A stretch of 64,000 nt of DNA from Pseudobacteriovorax sp. (GCA_013215145.1 JABSRP010000030.1:1-64000); one strand, 5' to 3'. Counted from the first letter of the stretch, positions 16,695-26,050 are shown. A program made the numbers and translations. Notes: generated by a model not told the origin, from the letters alone.

Positions 16695-18798
16695 CGGGAG
16701 CCCTTTCTGTTCCTAGTTTTTGGAGATAGGCGATCATGGCGATAATCTCGAGATCATTTGTAGCTGTGATACCTTCAGCTGCTAAGGTGGCAACAATAAC
16801 ATCGGCTTGCTCATTGTACGCCGCTACAGGGTCTTGTAAGACGGAGTCCTTGTAGGGAACACCAAGCTTAGTTAAACCGTTAAGTTTTGCTGCTAGTAGG
16901 CTAGTGTCGACCTTAGAATCAAATAACCAAGGGTATGATGGCATGATTGATCCAGGTGATGTGAGCCGAGGATCTAGCATATGCCTATAGTGCCAGAGAT
17001 CAGGATACTTTTTGCCCACCCGATGAAGATCCGGTCCTGTTCGCTTTGAACCCCACTGGAAATTAAAGTCGTAGAGGAATTCATAGTCTTTTGAGTGCGG
17101 TCCATAGCGCAACTCTTCTTTATGATGGGTCCTAACCATCTGAGAGTGGCAATTGTAGCATCCCTCTCTTATGTAGATGTCACGCCCTTGAAGTTCTAGT
17201 GGCGTATAAGGAGTTGTCGCTGTGACCGTTGGAACCTTGGTCTCCAAAAGGAATGCCGGGACGAACTCTACGATGCCACCAATAAGCACGGCAACAAGAG
17301 CCAGGGCTGTAAGAGGAAAGGCTTTTCCTTCAAGCCTTTCGTGGAAGGTTCTTGGGGCTACGTGGCGATCGTTACTGGTATCCACCTCGATATCCACCGG
17401 CTGACCCGCTTTTGCCGTTTTGTAGATGTTATAGACACATAGTACAGATCCAGCTAGGTACATGGTTCCGCCGATCATGCGGACCCAGTATAGAGGGATC
17501 AATGCAAGAACCGTCTCCAAGAAGTTCGGGTACTTGAGTAGTCCTTCCTCTGTGGTGGCCATCCACATAAGGCCCTGAGTTATACCCGCAGTCCACATGG
17601 AAGAGACATAAAGGAGAAGGCCGATAGTAGCAATCCAGAAGTGCATGTTAGCCAATTTTTTGCTGTAGAGCTCTGTATTCCATAGTTTGGGTGCTAGCCA
17701 GTAGGCCATACCAAATACCATTCCACCAAGCCAGCCTAAAGCGCCGCCATGAACGTGAGCGATGGTCCAGTCGGTATAGTGAGACAATAAATTTAGGCTC
17801 TTTATGGAAAGTAAAGGACCTTCAAGTGTTGCCATACCGTAAAATGTCAATGCCAGCACATAGAACTTTAAGACAGGCTCTTCACGAACTTTATGCCAGG
17901 CACCTCTCATCGTCAAAAGGCCATTAATCATACCACCCCATGAAGGTGCAATAAGAACTAAACTAAATACCATGCCAAGGGACTGTGCCCATTCGGGCAG
18001 CGACGTATATAGTAGGTGATGCGGCCCTGCCCAGATATAGACAAAAATTAAGGCCCAAAAGTGTAAGATGGAAAGCCGATAGGAGTATACAGGCTTATCG
18101 ACAGCTTTTGGCAGAAAGTAGTACATGATTCCGAGAAAAGGAGTCGTTAGTAGAAAGCCGACGGCATTGTGCCCATACCACCACTGAACGAGAGCGTCTT
18201 GTACACCTGAGTAGATGGAATATGACTTGAAAGCCCCGACGGGAATCGCAAGGTTATTGACAATATGGAGAACAGCAATGGTTATAATCGACGCGATGTA
18301 GAACCAAATAGCGACATAGAGATGCTCTACTCGTCGTTTGGCTATGGTTCCGAACACGTTAATACACATCACTACCCAGATGACTGCAATAGCCAAATCA
18401 ATAGGCCATTCCATCTCCGCATACTCTTTTCCTTGGGTCATGCCAAGGGCAAGAGTGACGGCAGTGGCGGCGATAATTGCTTGCCAGCCCCAAAAGTGAA
18501 GACTGGTGAGAAAATCGGAAAAAAGTCGTTTCTTACAAAGGCGCTGTAGGGAGTAGTACATACCAGCAAACACGGCGTTACCGGCAAAGGCAAATACCAT
18601 GGCATCAGTATGGATTGGTCTTATACGACCAAATGTTAGCCAGCTAATCCCACCGTTAGCGGGCCAAAAGGCTAGTTGTAAGGCGGCTAAGGCGCCAACG
18701 GACATACCCACGATACCCCAAAGTAATGTGGCCCAGAGAAATAGGCGGGCTGCGCGATCATCATAGACCTCAGGCCCTGCGTTTGCTAGATTTGCCAA
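16678..18798 (-). CDS. ccoNO: Fused cbb3 oxidase subunits I and II (CcoN-CcoO)
   Basis: 706 aa. The N-terminal part (about 1-470) is the 12-helix haem-copper oxidase subunit I with the expected conserved histidine segments (RIRPIHTDAMVF, WWYGHNAVGF, IAHVHGGALGW). The C-terminal part (from about 500) is CcoO, with REGCYNCHSQMVRTH (CxxCH near residue 546) and the Met-ligand region PGSIMPSYPWL. A TTG start at 18798 is chosen: GGGAGGAG lies before it, and the longer frame to 18912 would run through ccoS. The enzyme reduces O2 with high affinity and pumps protons. CcoN-CcoO fusions are known in Bacteroidetes and some other groups; here the fusion pairs with a short CcoP. Confidence 0.93.
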   Translation of the reverse strand: MANLANAGPEVYDDRAARLFLWATLLWGIVGMSVGALAALQLAFWPANGGISWLTFGRIRPIHTDAMVFAFAGNAVFAGMYYSLQRLCKKRLFSDFLTSLHFWGWQAIIAATAVTLALGMTQGKEYAEMEWPIDLAIAVIWVVMCINVFGTIAKRRVEHLYVAIWFYIASIITIAVLHIVNNLAIPVGAFKSYSIYSGVQDALVQWWYGHNAVGFLLTTPFLGIMYYFLPKAVDKPVYSYRLSILHFWALIFVYIWAGPHHLLYTSLPEWAQSLGMVFSLVLIAPSWGGMINGLLTMRGAWHKVREEPVLKFYVLALTFYGMATLEGPLLSIKSLNLLSHYTDWTIAHVHGGALGWLGGMVFGMAYWLAPKLWNTELYSKKLANMHFWIATIGLLLYVSSMWTAGITQGLMWMATTEEGLLKYPNFLETVLALIPLYWVRMIGGTMYLAGSVLCVYNIYKTAKAGQPVDIEVDTSNDRHVAPRTFHERLEGKAFPLTALALVAVLIGGIVEFVPAFLLETKVPTVTATTPYTPLELQGRDIYIREGCYNCHSQMVRTHHKEELRYGPHSKDYEFLYDFNFQWGSKRTGPDLHRVGKKYPDLWHYRHMLDPRLTSPGSIMPSYPWLFDSKVDTSLLAAKLNGLTKLGVPYKDSVLQDPVAAYNEQADVIVATLAAEGITATNDLEIIAMIAYLQKLGTERAPDEASH

Positions 18799-18802
18799 TT
18801 GT

Positions 18803-18955
18803 TTAACTCCTCCCAAAAAAATCATCAAAAAGTATTTCTTCAGCCGGTCGCTCCAAATCATCGAATTGACCAGATTTAGCTGCCCAAATAAAACTGACGA
18901 GCGCTCCTGCACCCAAAATAAAACTGATTCCGATCAGCATGAATATCACTATCAT
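18803..18955 (-). CDS. ccoS: cbb3 oxidase maturation protein CcoS
   Basis: A 50-aa gene too short for normal ORF listing, found by reading the minus strand between ccoI and ccoNO. It starts MIVIFMLIG, has one membrane helix ending in SFIWAAKSGQFDDLE, and closes with PAEEILFDD. The WA-KSGQFDDL motif is the hallmark of CcoS, needed for cofactor insertion into the oxidase. The ATG overlaps the ccoI stop (ATGA), and its stop codon is 4 bases from the TTG of ccoNO, whose ribosome site lies in the ccoS 3' end. Confidence 0.95.
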   Translation of the reverse strand: MIVIFMLIGISFILGAGALVSFIWAAKSGQFDDLERPAEEILFDDFFGRS

Positions 18956-21312
18956 TGAGGCCTCCATCGTGAAGCAATCAAGATTACGGTTAATGAACTA
19001 AATGGCATCAAAACAGCGGCCACAACTGGGCTAAGAGCGCCGGATGCCCCTAATATGACGCCGCTGATATTAAAGGCTAGAGCAAAACTAAAGGCTCTTA
19101 TGATAGCTTTACGGCATTCCCTTGCAATTTGAATAGCCTTTACCAGTGACAGTAGACTCTCATCTTTTAGACAAATATCAGCAGATTTTTGCGCTAGGGC
19201 ATTCGCATGTTTGACGGCAACACTGACATGTGCTTTGGCTAGTGCAATGGAGTCATTGATCCCATTTCCTACCATGGCTGCTGATGCAGAACTTTCGGCA
19301 ATCAGCCGGGCTTTGTCTTCGGGAGATAGATCGCCAAGTATGGTGTTACTCTGATCTGTATCCAAGGCAAGCTCTTTGGATAGTAGGTCCACGCGGTCGT
19401 TTTTATCACCACTTAAAACACCTAGAGAAAGTCCCATGGTTTTTAGCTTGGCTATGGCGGCTTCAGAGCCGTTTTGAAGGGCTTCTTGATAGGTGAATCC
19501 CGCAAGAATTTCACCGCGTTTTGTGACGACTATATTAAACTTATCTGAGTCTATTCCACAAAAGCTTGACTTGCCAATACGATAGGGTTCACCGTCGCAA
19601 TCAAAGGAAACCCCTTGACCAAAGACTTCCGTAAAATTTGATATGACTTTAATCTCTCTAAGAGATTTATCACTCCATTGAGCGAGACCTTTGATCACGT
19701 GATGCTGCGAATAGCCTACCAACTGCTGGCACAAACCTTTGAGAGTCTCTAAATGTTTAAAGTCTTCTGTAAGATAGCCAGCTTTCAATTTGGGAACAGC
19801 AGACGTTAAGGTTCCTGTCTTATCAAAGAAGATATTTTTAACTTTTGCGAGATTTTCTAAGGCCTTTTGGTTTTTAAAGATCACACTGTCTTTGATTCCT
19901 AGTTGGAAGGCCCTAGCAATCGTTAGGGGAAACCCAAGCCCAAAGGCACAAGGACAAGCGATGAGAAGGGTCGCAATCGCTCGCTGCAGTCCTTCTGTGG
20001 GGTCTGTTGTCAAGAATGATAGAAATATCAAAGTGCTGATACTAAGGATGCCGATGACCAAGGTGCGCGACATCTTATCAGAGAGGGTCAGTAGTTGACC
20101 CTTATTGATCATTAACTCGTCGGCCGTACCTTGAAGGTAGTTCAGATAAGAGTCATTAAAGCTTTCTTGTGTGACTACGGTCATAGGTTTTGAACCGACT
20201 AAGGCGCCGCTAGGGATCTCGTCCTGTTCTGATACATCGATCCACTCTGTCTCGCCATTGATAAACTCGAGACTAATCTCTGACTGACCATTTAGCACGA
20301 TAGATCGCGAAAGGCTCAAATCTCCTGGTAGGAGTCTAAGGGTTGTGTTTGCCTTGACTTGATGATTGGGAAGCAGTGAGATATCTCCCGTTGCCTCATC
20401 AATAACCCGGCAAAAGGTAACTTCCTGGGACTTTTCCATAAGAAAGCTACGGACACAACGATCATAGGCAATTTTTTGCAAGGCTCTACCACTGAGCAGC
20501 AGAAAAACTATGGCTGCGATAGAGTCAAAATAGATATCACCACTGAGCTTTATGGTGTTGTAGCTAGAGAGGCCAAAGGCTAGCAAGATCGCCAAAGCAA
20601 TGGGAATATCGACGTCGATGTTTCGATTTTTCAGAGCTGTCCATGAGTTTTTAAAGAAACTAAAGCCCGAAAAGAATACAATCACAGCAGCTAACACCAT
20701 GGAAATAAAGCGAAAGGGATGAAAGAACATCGATCCATCGAGGTCGTAGCTAAGGTAGTCAGCTGTAGCTAGTAGCATGATATTCATCAGGCAGAAAAAA
20801 GCTACGGCGACCCGAATCGTTGGCAGATTCGATGGCTTCTCTGATTGAGGATTAGGGCTTGGCTCATGACCTAAGTCTGCGAGAACTTTTGCAATGGCGC
20901 TTAGCTGAACCTGAGAGGGATTGTAGGTTAGTCTTGCAGAACCCTGGGCAAGGTTCAATAGAATCTTAGTTCCTGGATAGAGCTTCTCGATAGCTTTTTC
21001 ACATACCCATACGCAGGCATAGCAATTCAGATCTGATAGGTACAACGAGGCTTGATGCTTATCAGATGACTCTTTTATCACGAACTGCTGCTGAAATTCC
21101 TCGCTATCGAATAAACTGCAATCGAAATTGGTGTTTTTACCAAAAAGCCCTTCAGATTTTCGTTCTAGTTTATAATACTCACCCAAGCCCAAACTGGTAA
21201 TCATCCCATGGGCTGTTTCACAGCCTCGGCAACAAAAACCACTGAGATCGGTTGGCAAAAGCGGCGTATCACAGTGCCGACAAGTTTTAGGAGAAAGCTT
21301 ATGCATCACCAT
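18952..21312 (-). CDS. ccoI: Copper-transporting P1B ATPase CcoI
   Basis: About 786 aa from ATG 21312, which follows GAGGG; GTG 21318 and ATG 21306 are alternatives. It begins with a Cys-rich N-terminus (CRHCDTP, CCRGCE) and an HMA-type domain with CYACVWVC. Eight membrane helices with the CPC ion motif (ACPCAFGLGFP), the phosphorylation site DKTGTLT and the hinge region follow. It delivers copper for cbb3 assembly. The hinge motif reads VGNGINDS where GDGxND is standard, replacing an Mg-binding Asp by Asn. The start lies inside the divergent TauE/SafE-type gene. No ccoH gene was found in the cluster. Confidence 0.93.
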   Translation of the reverse strand: MVMHKLSPKTCRHCDTPLLPTDLSGFCCRGCETAHGMITSLGLGEYYKLERKSEGLFGKNTNFDCSLFDSEEFQQQFVIKESSDKHQASLYLSDLNCYACVWVCEKAIEKLYPGTKILLNLAQGSARLTYNPSQVQLSAIAKVLADLGHEPSPNPQSEKPSNLPTIRVAVAFFCLMNIMLLATADYLSYDLDGSMFFHPFRFISMVLAAVIVFFSGFSFFKNSWTALKNRNIDVDIPIALAILLAFGLSSYNTIKLSGDIYFDSIAAIVFLLLSGRALQKIAYDRCVRSFLMEKSQEVTFCRVIDEATGDISLLPNHQVKANTTLRLLPGDLSLSRSIVLNGQSEISLEFINGETEWIDVSEQDEIPSGALVGSKPMTVVTQESFNDSYLNYLQGTADELMINKGQLLTLSDKMSRTLVIGILSISTLIFLSFLTTDPTEGLQRAIATLLIACPCAFGLGFPLTIARAFQLGIKDSVIFKNQKALENLAKVKNIFFDKTGTLTSAVPKLKAGYLTEDFKHLETLKGLCQQLVGYSQHHVIKGLAQWSDKSLREIKVISNFTEVFGQGVSFDCDGEPYRIGKSSFCGIDSDKFNIVVTKRGEILAGFTYQEALQNGSEAAIAKLKTMGLSLGVLSGDKNDRVDLLSKELALDTDQSNTILGDLSPEDKARLIAESSASAAMVGNGINDSIALAKAHVSVAVKHANALAQKSADICLKDESLLSLVKAIQIARECRKAIIRAFSFALAFNISGVILGASGALSPVVAAVLMPFSSLTVILIASRWRPQ

Positions 21313-22005
21313 ACACACGGTCCCTCTGCTGACGCCATGCTCAGTGCTGTGGATCCATTAACTCTGATTGGATTTGGAGCCGTGTTTACCTTCAGCTTTG
21401 CTAGTTCATTGCACTGTGGCTTTATGTGCTCGCCGCTGGTTTGCTCGCTCCTTAAAGAAAGAGCGGCTCCCAGTAGTTTGGGGATTTGGTTGTACAATAG
21501 CGGTCGCTTGCTTTCATATCTATTGGCGGGAATTACTTTGGGTTTTTTAGGCTCTAAACTCCAAGGTGCTATCCCCTTTGTCGGATCGTACTTAAGTAAG
21601 GGAATTGGGCTACTACTGGTGGCAATGGCGCTTCTCAAACTTTGGCAGCGTGTAATCCCGTCAGCGCCAACTGATTCGGCCTTTTCCCCAAAAAGCCAGT
21701 GGCAGGTGACGTTATTCGCATTAGTCCGGAGCTTTCCCCCTAGTCTTCGCGATTTTATGCTTGGCTTGATTACGGTTATACTGCCATGCATGACTGTGAC
21801 TCCTGTGTTAACTCTAGCGGCTGCTTCTAAAGGTCCTGCCGAAGGGGGATTGCTATTATTGGCCTTCTGCATGGGCACCTTGCCCATCATGCTAGGAGCA
21901 ACTTATGTGCCACTCATTTTTAAGCGGATCATACCCCCGACAGCTGGGGCTTGGCTGGTGACTATTTTCCTGTTTCTGGCAGGAATTATTACGATTATTC
22001 GGTAG
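21301..22005 (+). CDS. TauE/SafE (UreH-like) membrane protein of the cbb3 cluster
   Basis: 234 aa from ATG 21301, preceded by AGGAG at good distance; longer starts from 21208 lie within ccoI and have no such site. The N-terminus is His-rich (MHHHTHG). About six membrane helices follow, with SLHCGFMCSPL in the first, the His/Cys motif of the UreH-like branch of the sulfite-exporter family that often accompanies cbb3 and copper genes. It probably takes part in metal supply for the oxidase. It is divergent from ccoI, and the two genes overlap at their 5' ends by about 12 bases. Confidence 0.8.
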   Translation: MHHHTHGPSADAMLSAVDPLTLIGFGAVFTFSFASSLHCGFMCSPLVCSLLKERAAPSSLGIWLYNSGRLLSYLLAGITLGFLGSKLQGAIPFVGSYLSKGIGLLLVAMALLKLWQRVIPSAPTDSAFSPKSQWQVTLFALVRSFPPSLRDFMLGLITVILPCMTVTPVLTLAAASKGPAEGGLLLLAFCMGTLPIMLGATYVPLIFKRIIPPTAGAWLVTIFLFLAGIITIIR

Positions 22006-22087
22006 TGGGCTAGATCTATTATGCAGAAGTTTTGAGATACATACGATTGGGTATGAGACGAATTGCGGGATATACCGCAGGTTCAAA

Positions 22088-23548
22088 TTAAGCCTGCGCG
22101 AGATCGTACTTTTCTAGTCGGTAGCGGAAGGTGTGTCTGGAAATTCCTAGTAATGCAGCCGCTTTAGTCTGATTGTGGCGGGCTTTCTCTAGTGCCTCCT
22201 GAAGCAAGCGCTTCTCTAGATCTTCAAGGTTCAAACCTGAGTCAGGAAGCGTCCATTGACCGTCTTCAACGTCACTGGACTTCGCTGCAGGTACCGCCAT
22301 GGGTTGACTTTGAGATAGTGCTTTCGTGGGCTCACCTAGTTCCATAATATCTGTGTCGAAAGCAATGTCCTCAGGTTTGATTTGATTCTCGTCATGAAAG
22401 ACCATCGTGCGTTGGATGATGTTCTTCAGCTCTCTGATATTGCCCGGCCACGAATGACTCATGAGCTTATGAAGGGCCTTACTTGTAATTTTCGGCGCGT
22501 CTTTTCCCTGAGTGCGAGCAATGGATTCGGCAAAGTGTATCGCTAATTGTGGGATATCTTCCGAGCGTTTGCATAGGTCGGGTAGGAAGATGGGAATGGC
22601 GCTGAGTCTGTAGTAGAGATCGCTGCGAAAGCGGCCTTCATTGATCTCCTGCAATACGTTGCGGTTAGTTGCGGCTACGATACGTGCGGTGAAGGAGATA
22701 TCTCTCACACCCCCTAGTCGCTTAAAACGACGATACTCTAAGGCTCTAAGAAGTTTTGCCTGAATCTTAAGGGGCATTTCGCCTATCTCATCCAAGAATA
22801 TCGTTCCATCTTGCGCCATTTCAAAAAGACCAAGTTTTCGCTCTCTGGCATCTGTAAAGGCGCCTTTTTCGAAACCAAACAGCTCACTCTCCAGTAAGTT
22901 TTCGGGGATGGATGCGCAATTGATTTCAACAAATGGCGCTCGCTTGCGATCTGACCATTCATGGATCGCACGAGCCGCAAGCTCTTTACCTGTGCCGCTG
23001 GCACCTAAGATAAAAACCGTATCTGATTGGGAAGCGGCCACCTTGCGAAGCTTTTCACGCAATGCTTCTGTTACTTTGGAATCACCAATTATGTTGACGG
23101 CTTCTCTTGGTTTTTCGTGTCCCGATAGACGGCTAACCTTTTGCCTTAAGGTGGACATCTCAGCGGCACGTTTGGCCGCAGCTACCAAGGACTTCATATC
23201 AAAGGGTTTTTGCAGATAATCAAAGGCTCCAAAGCGGAGAGAATCAACTGCGGATTCTACTGCCCCATGGGCTGTGATCATGATAACAGGCATGTCTGGC
23301 TTTTCCTGCCGCCATTTTTTTAGCAGCTCCATCCCGCTGCCATCAGGTAGTCTCAGATCGCAAATGGCCAGATCTGGATTGAGGGAATTAAATCCCGCTA
23401 GGGCCGAACGAAGGCTATTGCAGGCCAATACCTCGGCGCCATTGGCCTTAAGCTCCGTCTCTATAGACCATGCTAAGATTTCTTCGTCGTCTACGACTAA
23501 AATGCGAATATCTTTGAAAATCATATCTTCAGACTTTGTGCGATTCAT
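22088..23548 (-). CDS. NtrC-family sigma-54 response regulator
   Basis: 486 aa. Receiver domain with phosphoacceptor D64 (AICDLRLPDG), AAA+ domain with Walker A GASGTGKE, the sigma-54 contact loop GAFTDA, Walker B FLDEIGE, and a C-terminal Fis-type helix-turn-helix (NQTKAAALLGISRHTFRYRL). The loop has Asp where GAFTGA is usual; this variant occurs in other family members. GGAGGAG precedes the ATG. It is divergent from the PAS histidine kinase, its probable partner, and the shared 239-bp gap contains a candidate sigma-54 promoter. Target genes are unknown; the adjacent cbb3 cluster is a possibility only. Confidence 0.93.
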   Translation of the reverse strand: MNRTKSEDMIFKDIRILVVDDEEILAWSIETELKANGAEVLACNSLRSALAGFNSLNPDLAICDLRLPDGSGMELLKKWRQEKPDMPVIMITAHGAVESAVDSLRFGAFDYLQKPFDMKSLVAAAKRAAEMSTLRQKVSRLSGHEKPREAVNIIGDSKVTEALREKLRKVAASQSDTVFILGASGTGKELAARAIHEWSDRKRAPFVEINCASIPENLLESELFGFEKGAFTDARERKLGLFEMAQDGTIFLDEIGEMPLKIQAKLLRALEYRRFKRLGGVRDISFTARIVAATNRNVLQEINEGRFRSDLYYRLSAIPIFLPDLCKRSEDIPQLAIHFAESIARTQGKDAPKITSKALHKLMSHSWPGNIRELKNIIQRTMVFHDENQIKPEDIAFDTDIMELGEPTKALSQSQPMAVPAAKSSDVEDGQWTLPDSGLNLEDLEKRLLQEALEKARHNQTKAAALLGISRHTFRYRLEKYDLAQA

Positions 23549-23665
23549 GAACGAACTCCTCCATGGCTACCAGTCTTTAGTACAACAATTGTGCCAGACT
23601 TTGATTGAGTTTATCCTCCTGAAAATACTGTAGAAAAAAGCTATTTAGATTTACTCAACGTGTCA

Positions 23666-23685
23666 ATTGGCATTATATCCGCAAT
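23666..23685 (+). promoter_or_regulatory. Candidate sigma-54 promoter for the PAS kinase gene
   Basis: TTGGCATTATATCCGCAA has the GG-N10-GC spacing required for sigma-54 (GG at 23669-23670, GC at 23681-23682). The -24 element TTGGCA is good, while the -12 element CCGCAA is weaker than TTGCA. Transcription would begin about 90 bases before the kinase gene at 23788. The divergent neighbour encodes a sigma-54 activator, which makes feedback plausible. Confidence 0.45.
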
Positions 23686-23787
23686 ACTGTAGCATATCGC
23701 GCAACTCAATTGCCTAGTTATTTCGCCCGGTTTTCGGTATTTTAACAAGTCAATCTAGGAAGAAACGCAATCTTTTGGGAGGCATTT

Positions 23788-25236
23788 ATGCCGGACTTAC
23801 CAAATGTTCTGACCCTTTTACTTGATCATTTTGACCCCTTTGTGCTTCAAGTGGATCAGCAAAGGAGCTTCCATAAGGTCGGCATCCGCAACGTAGAGGG
23901 AACATTGAAATGGGACCTCAGCCCAGTAAACCTGGATGATATAGTATTACCCAAACTTCCCGAACTGAGATCTGCCGTGGACTCCCTCTTGACATCGGGG
24001 CAAACAGAAAGGGTGGATCTTGGTGCCTGGTCCTTGATTCCCTGGAACGGTAAAATCTATGCAATCCTTGGTCAAGGAGTGGAGCAGGTTCACTATGAAT
24101 CAGAGCTCTTGAAAAATCAGCAGATCGTAGACGATTATAAAAGAGCTCTCGACCGCAGTTCCATCGTTGCCATTACTGATCACCGTGGCGTTATCACCTA
24201 TGTGAATGATACCTTTTGCGAACTTTCCGAGTACTCAAGGGAGGAGTTGTTAGGCCAAACTCATGCTATCGTGAACTCGGGCCATCATAGTCGCGGCTTT
24301 TTCGAAGAGCTCTGGCTTACGATCACAAATGGTGATGTGTGGAAGGGGGAGGTTCTAAATCGAGCGAAAAGTGGCCGTCAATACTGGGTTTATACCACGA
24401 TCGTCCCAACCTTAGATCATAGAGGCATTCCTAAGCAGTATATAAGTATTCGTCAGGATATCACCGAGCAAAAAAAGATGAGCGATCTATTAGAAGAGCA
24501 GCGTGCCGCTTCTATGCATAATGAAAAAATGCTTAGTTTGGGTGAGATGGCAGCCGGGATTGCTCATGAGTTAGGGAATCCTACAGCCTCTATTCAAGCG
24601 TGGCTCGATGTTATCGAATCCCATTTGAAACGCGGAAATATCGATGTCGAGCAATTTTTAAAAACGCTTCCTAAGGTTAGGCATGATGCCCAAAGGATTG
24701 GAGATATTATCAAAGGTATGCTGACCTATGCTCGAGATGGATCAAAGGATGCGTGTCAGAGCGAGAATGTGGGGCATGTGCTTAAGCTTGTGAGTGACTA
24801 CTGTGGATTTAAACTTAAAAAATCACAGGTTAAAATTCATTTAAATATCCAGAATCCCTATCTTGAAGTCGACTGTCGTTTGACAGAGTTAACTCAAATA
24901 CTGGTGAATCTGGTCAATAATGCTTGTGATGCCTTAAAAAATTCTGAGCAAAGATGGATCAGTATCGAGGTAGACGAAAAACAAGCGACTGATAACGGGA
25001 AATTTGTGGTCTTTCGTATCATCGATTCCGGGCCGGGAGTGGGAAAAGATATGGCAGAGAAAATATTTAATCCATTTTTCACGACAAAGACTGTAGGTAG
25101 TGGAACCGGTTTAGGGCTTAGTATTGTGGAAAGTTTGGTGAACGGTTACGGTGGGACAATATTTTATGATCACGACGCTGAGCATTCAACATTTGTCATC
25201 GAACTACCTCAACATCAAAAAAAGGAAGGTTCCTAA
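23788..25236 (+). CDS. PAS-domain sensor histidine kinase
   Basis: 482 aa, cytoplasmic, no membrane segments. An N-terminal region of about 110 residues of unknown fold is followed by a coiled linker, a PAS/PAC domain (about 125-230, VAITDHRGVITYVN), a HisKA domain with H260 in GIAHELGNP, and an HATPase domain with NACDAL, DSGPGVG and GTGLGLS. The ATG follows GGGAGG. It most likely phosphorylates the divergent NtrC-type regulator. The N-terminal domain and PAS suggest an internal signal, perhaps redox or energy state. Its 3' end contains the terminator of the convergent gene. Confidence 0.92.
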   Translation: MPDLPNVLTLLLDHFDPFVLQVDQQRSFHKVGIRNVEGTLKWDLSPVNLDDIVLPKLPELRSAVDSLLTSGQTERVDLGAWSLIPWNGKIYAILGQGVEQVHYESELLKNQQIVDDYKRALDRSSIVAITDHRGVITYVNDTFCELSEYSREELLGQTHAIVNSGHHSRGFFEELWLTITNGDVWKGEVLNRAKSGRQYWVYTTIVPTLDHRGIPKQYISIRQDITEQKKMSDLLEEQRAASMHNEKMLSLGEMAAGIAHELGNPTASIQAWLDVIESHLKRGNIDVEQFLKTLPKVRHDAQRIGDIIKGMLTYARDGSKDACQSENVGHVLKLVSDYCGFKLKKSQVKIHLNIQNPYLEVDCRLTELTQILVNLVNNACDALKNSEQRWISIEVDEKQATDNGKFVVFRIIDSGPGVGKDMAEKIFNPFFTTKTVGSGTGLGLSIVESLVNGYGGTIFYDHDAEHSTFVIELPQHQKKEGS

Positions 25237-25246
25237 AAACCTTCCT
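25215..25246 (-). terminator. Intrinsic terminator of the 25278 gene
   Basis: On the minus strand AGGAAGGTT, a 6-base loop, then AACCTTCCT is followed directly by a run of eight T. It lies about 30 bases after the stop codon of the small secreted-protein gene. The hairpin overlaps the stop codon of the convergent histidine kinase gene; on the plus strand no T-run follows. Confidence 0.8.
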
Positions 25247-25277
25247 AAACTAAAGTCGAGATCTATAGTTTTTTGAA

Positions 25278-25751
25278 TTAGATGGCATTCAAGAAGTCTA
25301 AGATAGAGACGGCACTGGGTTCATCGCCATCAACAATGATGACATCGTTAAGGATCACGTCTTGAATCTCGTAGTCCGCTTCAATGATGGTTTTTACTGT
25401 AGCAAACTCCGGTAAGTACTCTCTTGTACAAGTACGATTAGGATTCTCGTTAATCACTTCCGCAGTAACTTCTAGTTCGTTGTTTTCGTTTTTTAGAACA
25501 ACAAGCTCAGCAGTATTGCCTTTAGCTAAGCATTTGTTAGATCCGGTCATGATCTTCGCTGTTAGCTCGTAAACCTGTACGTCTTGATCGTTTGGACCGA
25601 AATCTTTAACAGCTACGATTTCCATCGCTGTGCTTTGTCTAACTACTTCCACTGGCTCGTTTCCGCAAGTATATGGGTTGTGTGTTGCTGTTGCTGCAAC
25701 GCTAAAAGTCATAAGTCCGGTGAATGCCATTGCTTTGATTACTGTCTTCAT
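25278..25751 (-). CDS. Small secreted protein of unknown function
   Basis: 157 aa with a clear signal peptide (cut near ATATH) and a mature part of about 135 residues rich in Glu, Asn and Val. Four cysteines in the mature part (YTCGN, NKCLA, RTCTR) allow disulfide bonds. The pattern suggests a small beta-rich periplasmic protein. AGAGG precedes the ATG and a strong terminator follows the stop codon, so it is expressed as a single gene. No family recognised. Confidence 0.75.
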   Translation of the reverse strand: MKTVIKAMAFTGLMTFSVAATATHNPYTCGNEPVEVVRQSTAMEIVAVKDFGPNDQDVQVYELTAKIMTGSNKCLAKGNTAELVVLKNENNELEVTAEVINENPNRTCTREYLPEFATVKTIIEADYEIQDVILNDVIIVDGDEPSAVSILDFLNAI

Positions 25752-26050
25752 TATCTACCTCTTCCCCAAAAGATGTCTATATGTTTGCGTGGATTTTGTT
25801 CCACAATCCGTTTGATCTTGTATTAGCAAATAATTTCTGAAATCAGTAGGTTTGGCTGGTCAGTCAGTGGCGTTTTTTTTGGGTTTAATGCAACAAATTA
25901 TTTTTACTAGAAAAATTTATTTGATACCGGCATGGCAAGAGGATTTGATCGACTGTTTAACGGAGAACGTCAAGGGCCAATCCCTTGATGGATAGTTTCC
26001 TAGAGGAACCTTCGGAAGAATGACTAGGATCTTAGATTATCTCAGCAGAG

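Noticed and set aside
18799..18912. N-terminal extension of ccoNO to 18912
   Set aside because: It would run through ccoS, which is a clear gene in another frame. The TTG at 18798 has a strong ribosome site and gives the normal CcoN N-terminus.
22064..22080. TGCGG/CCGCA hairpin between the TauE/SafE-type gene and the NtrC-type gene as a terminator
   Set aside because: Short stem and no T-run; not enough to support a call.
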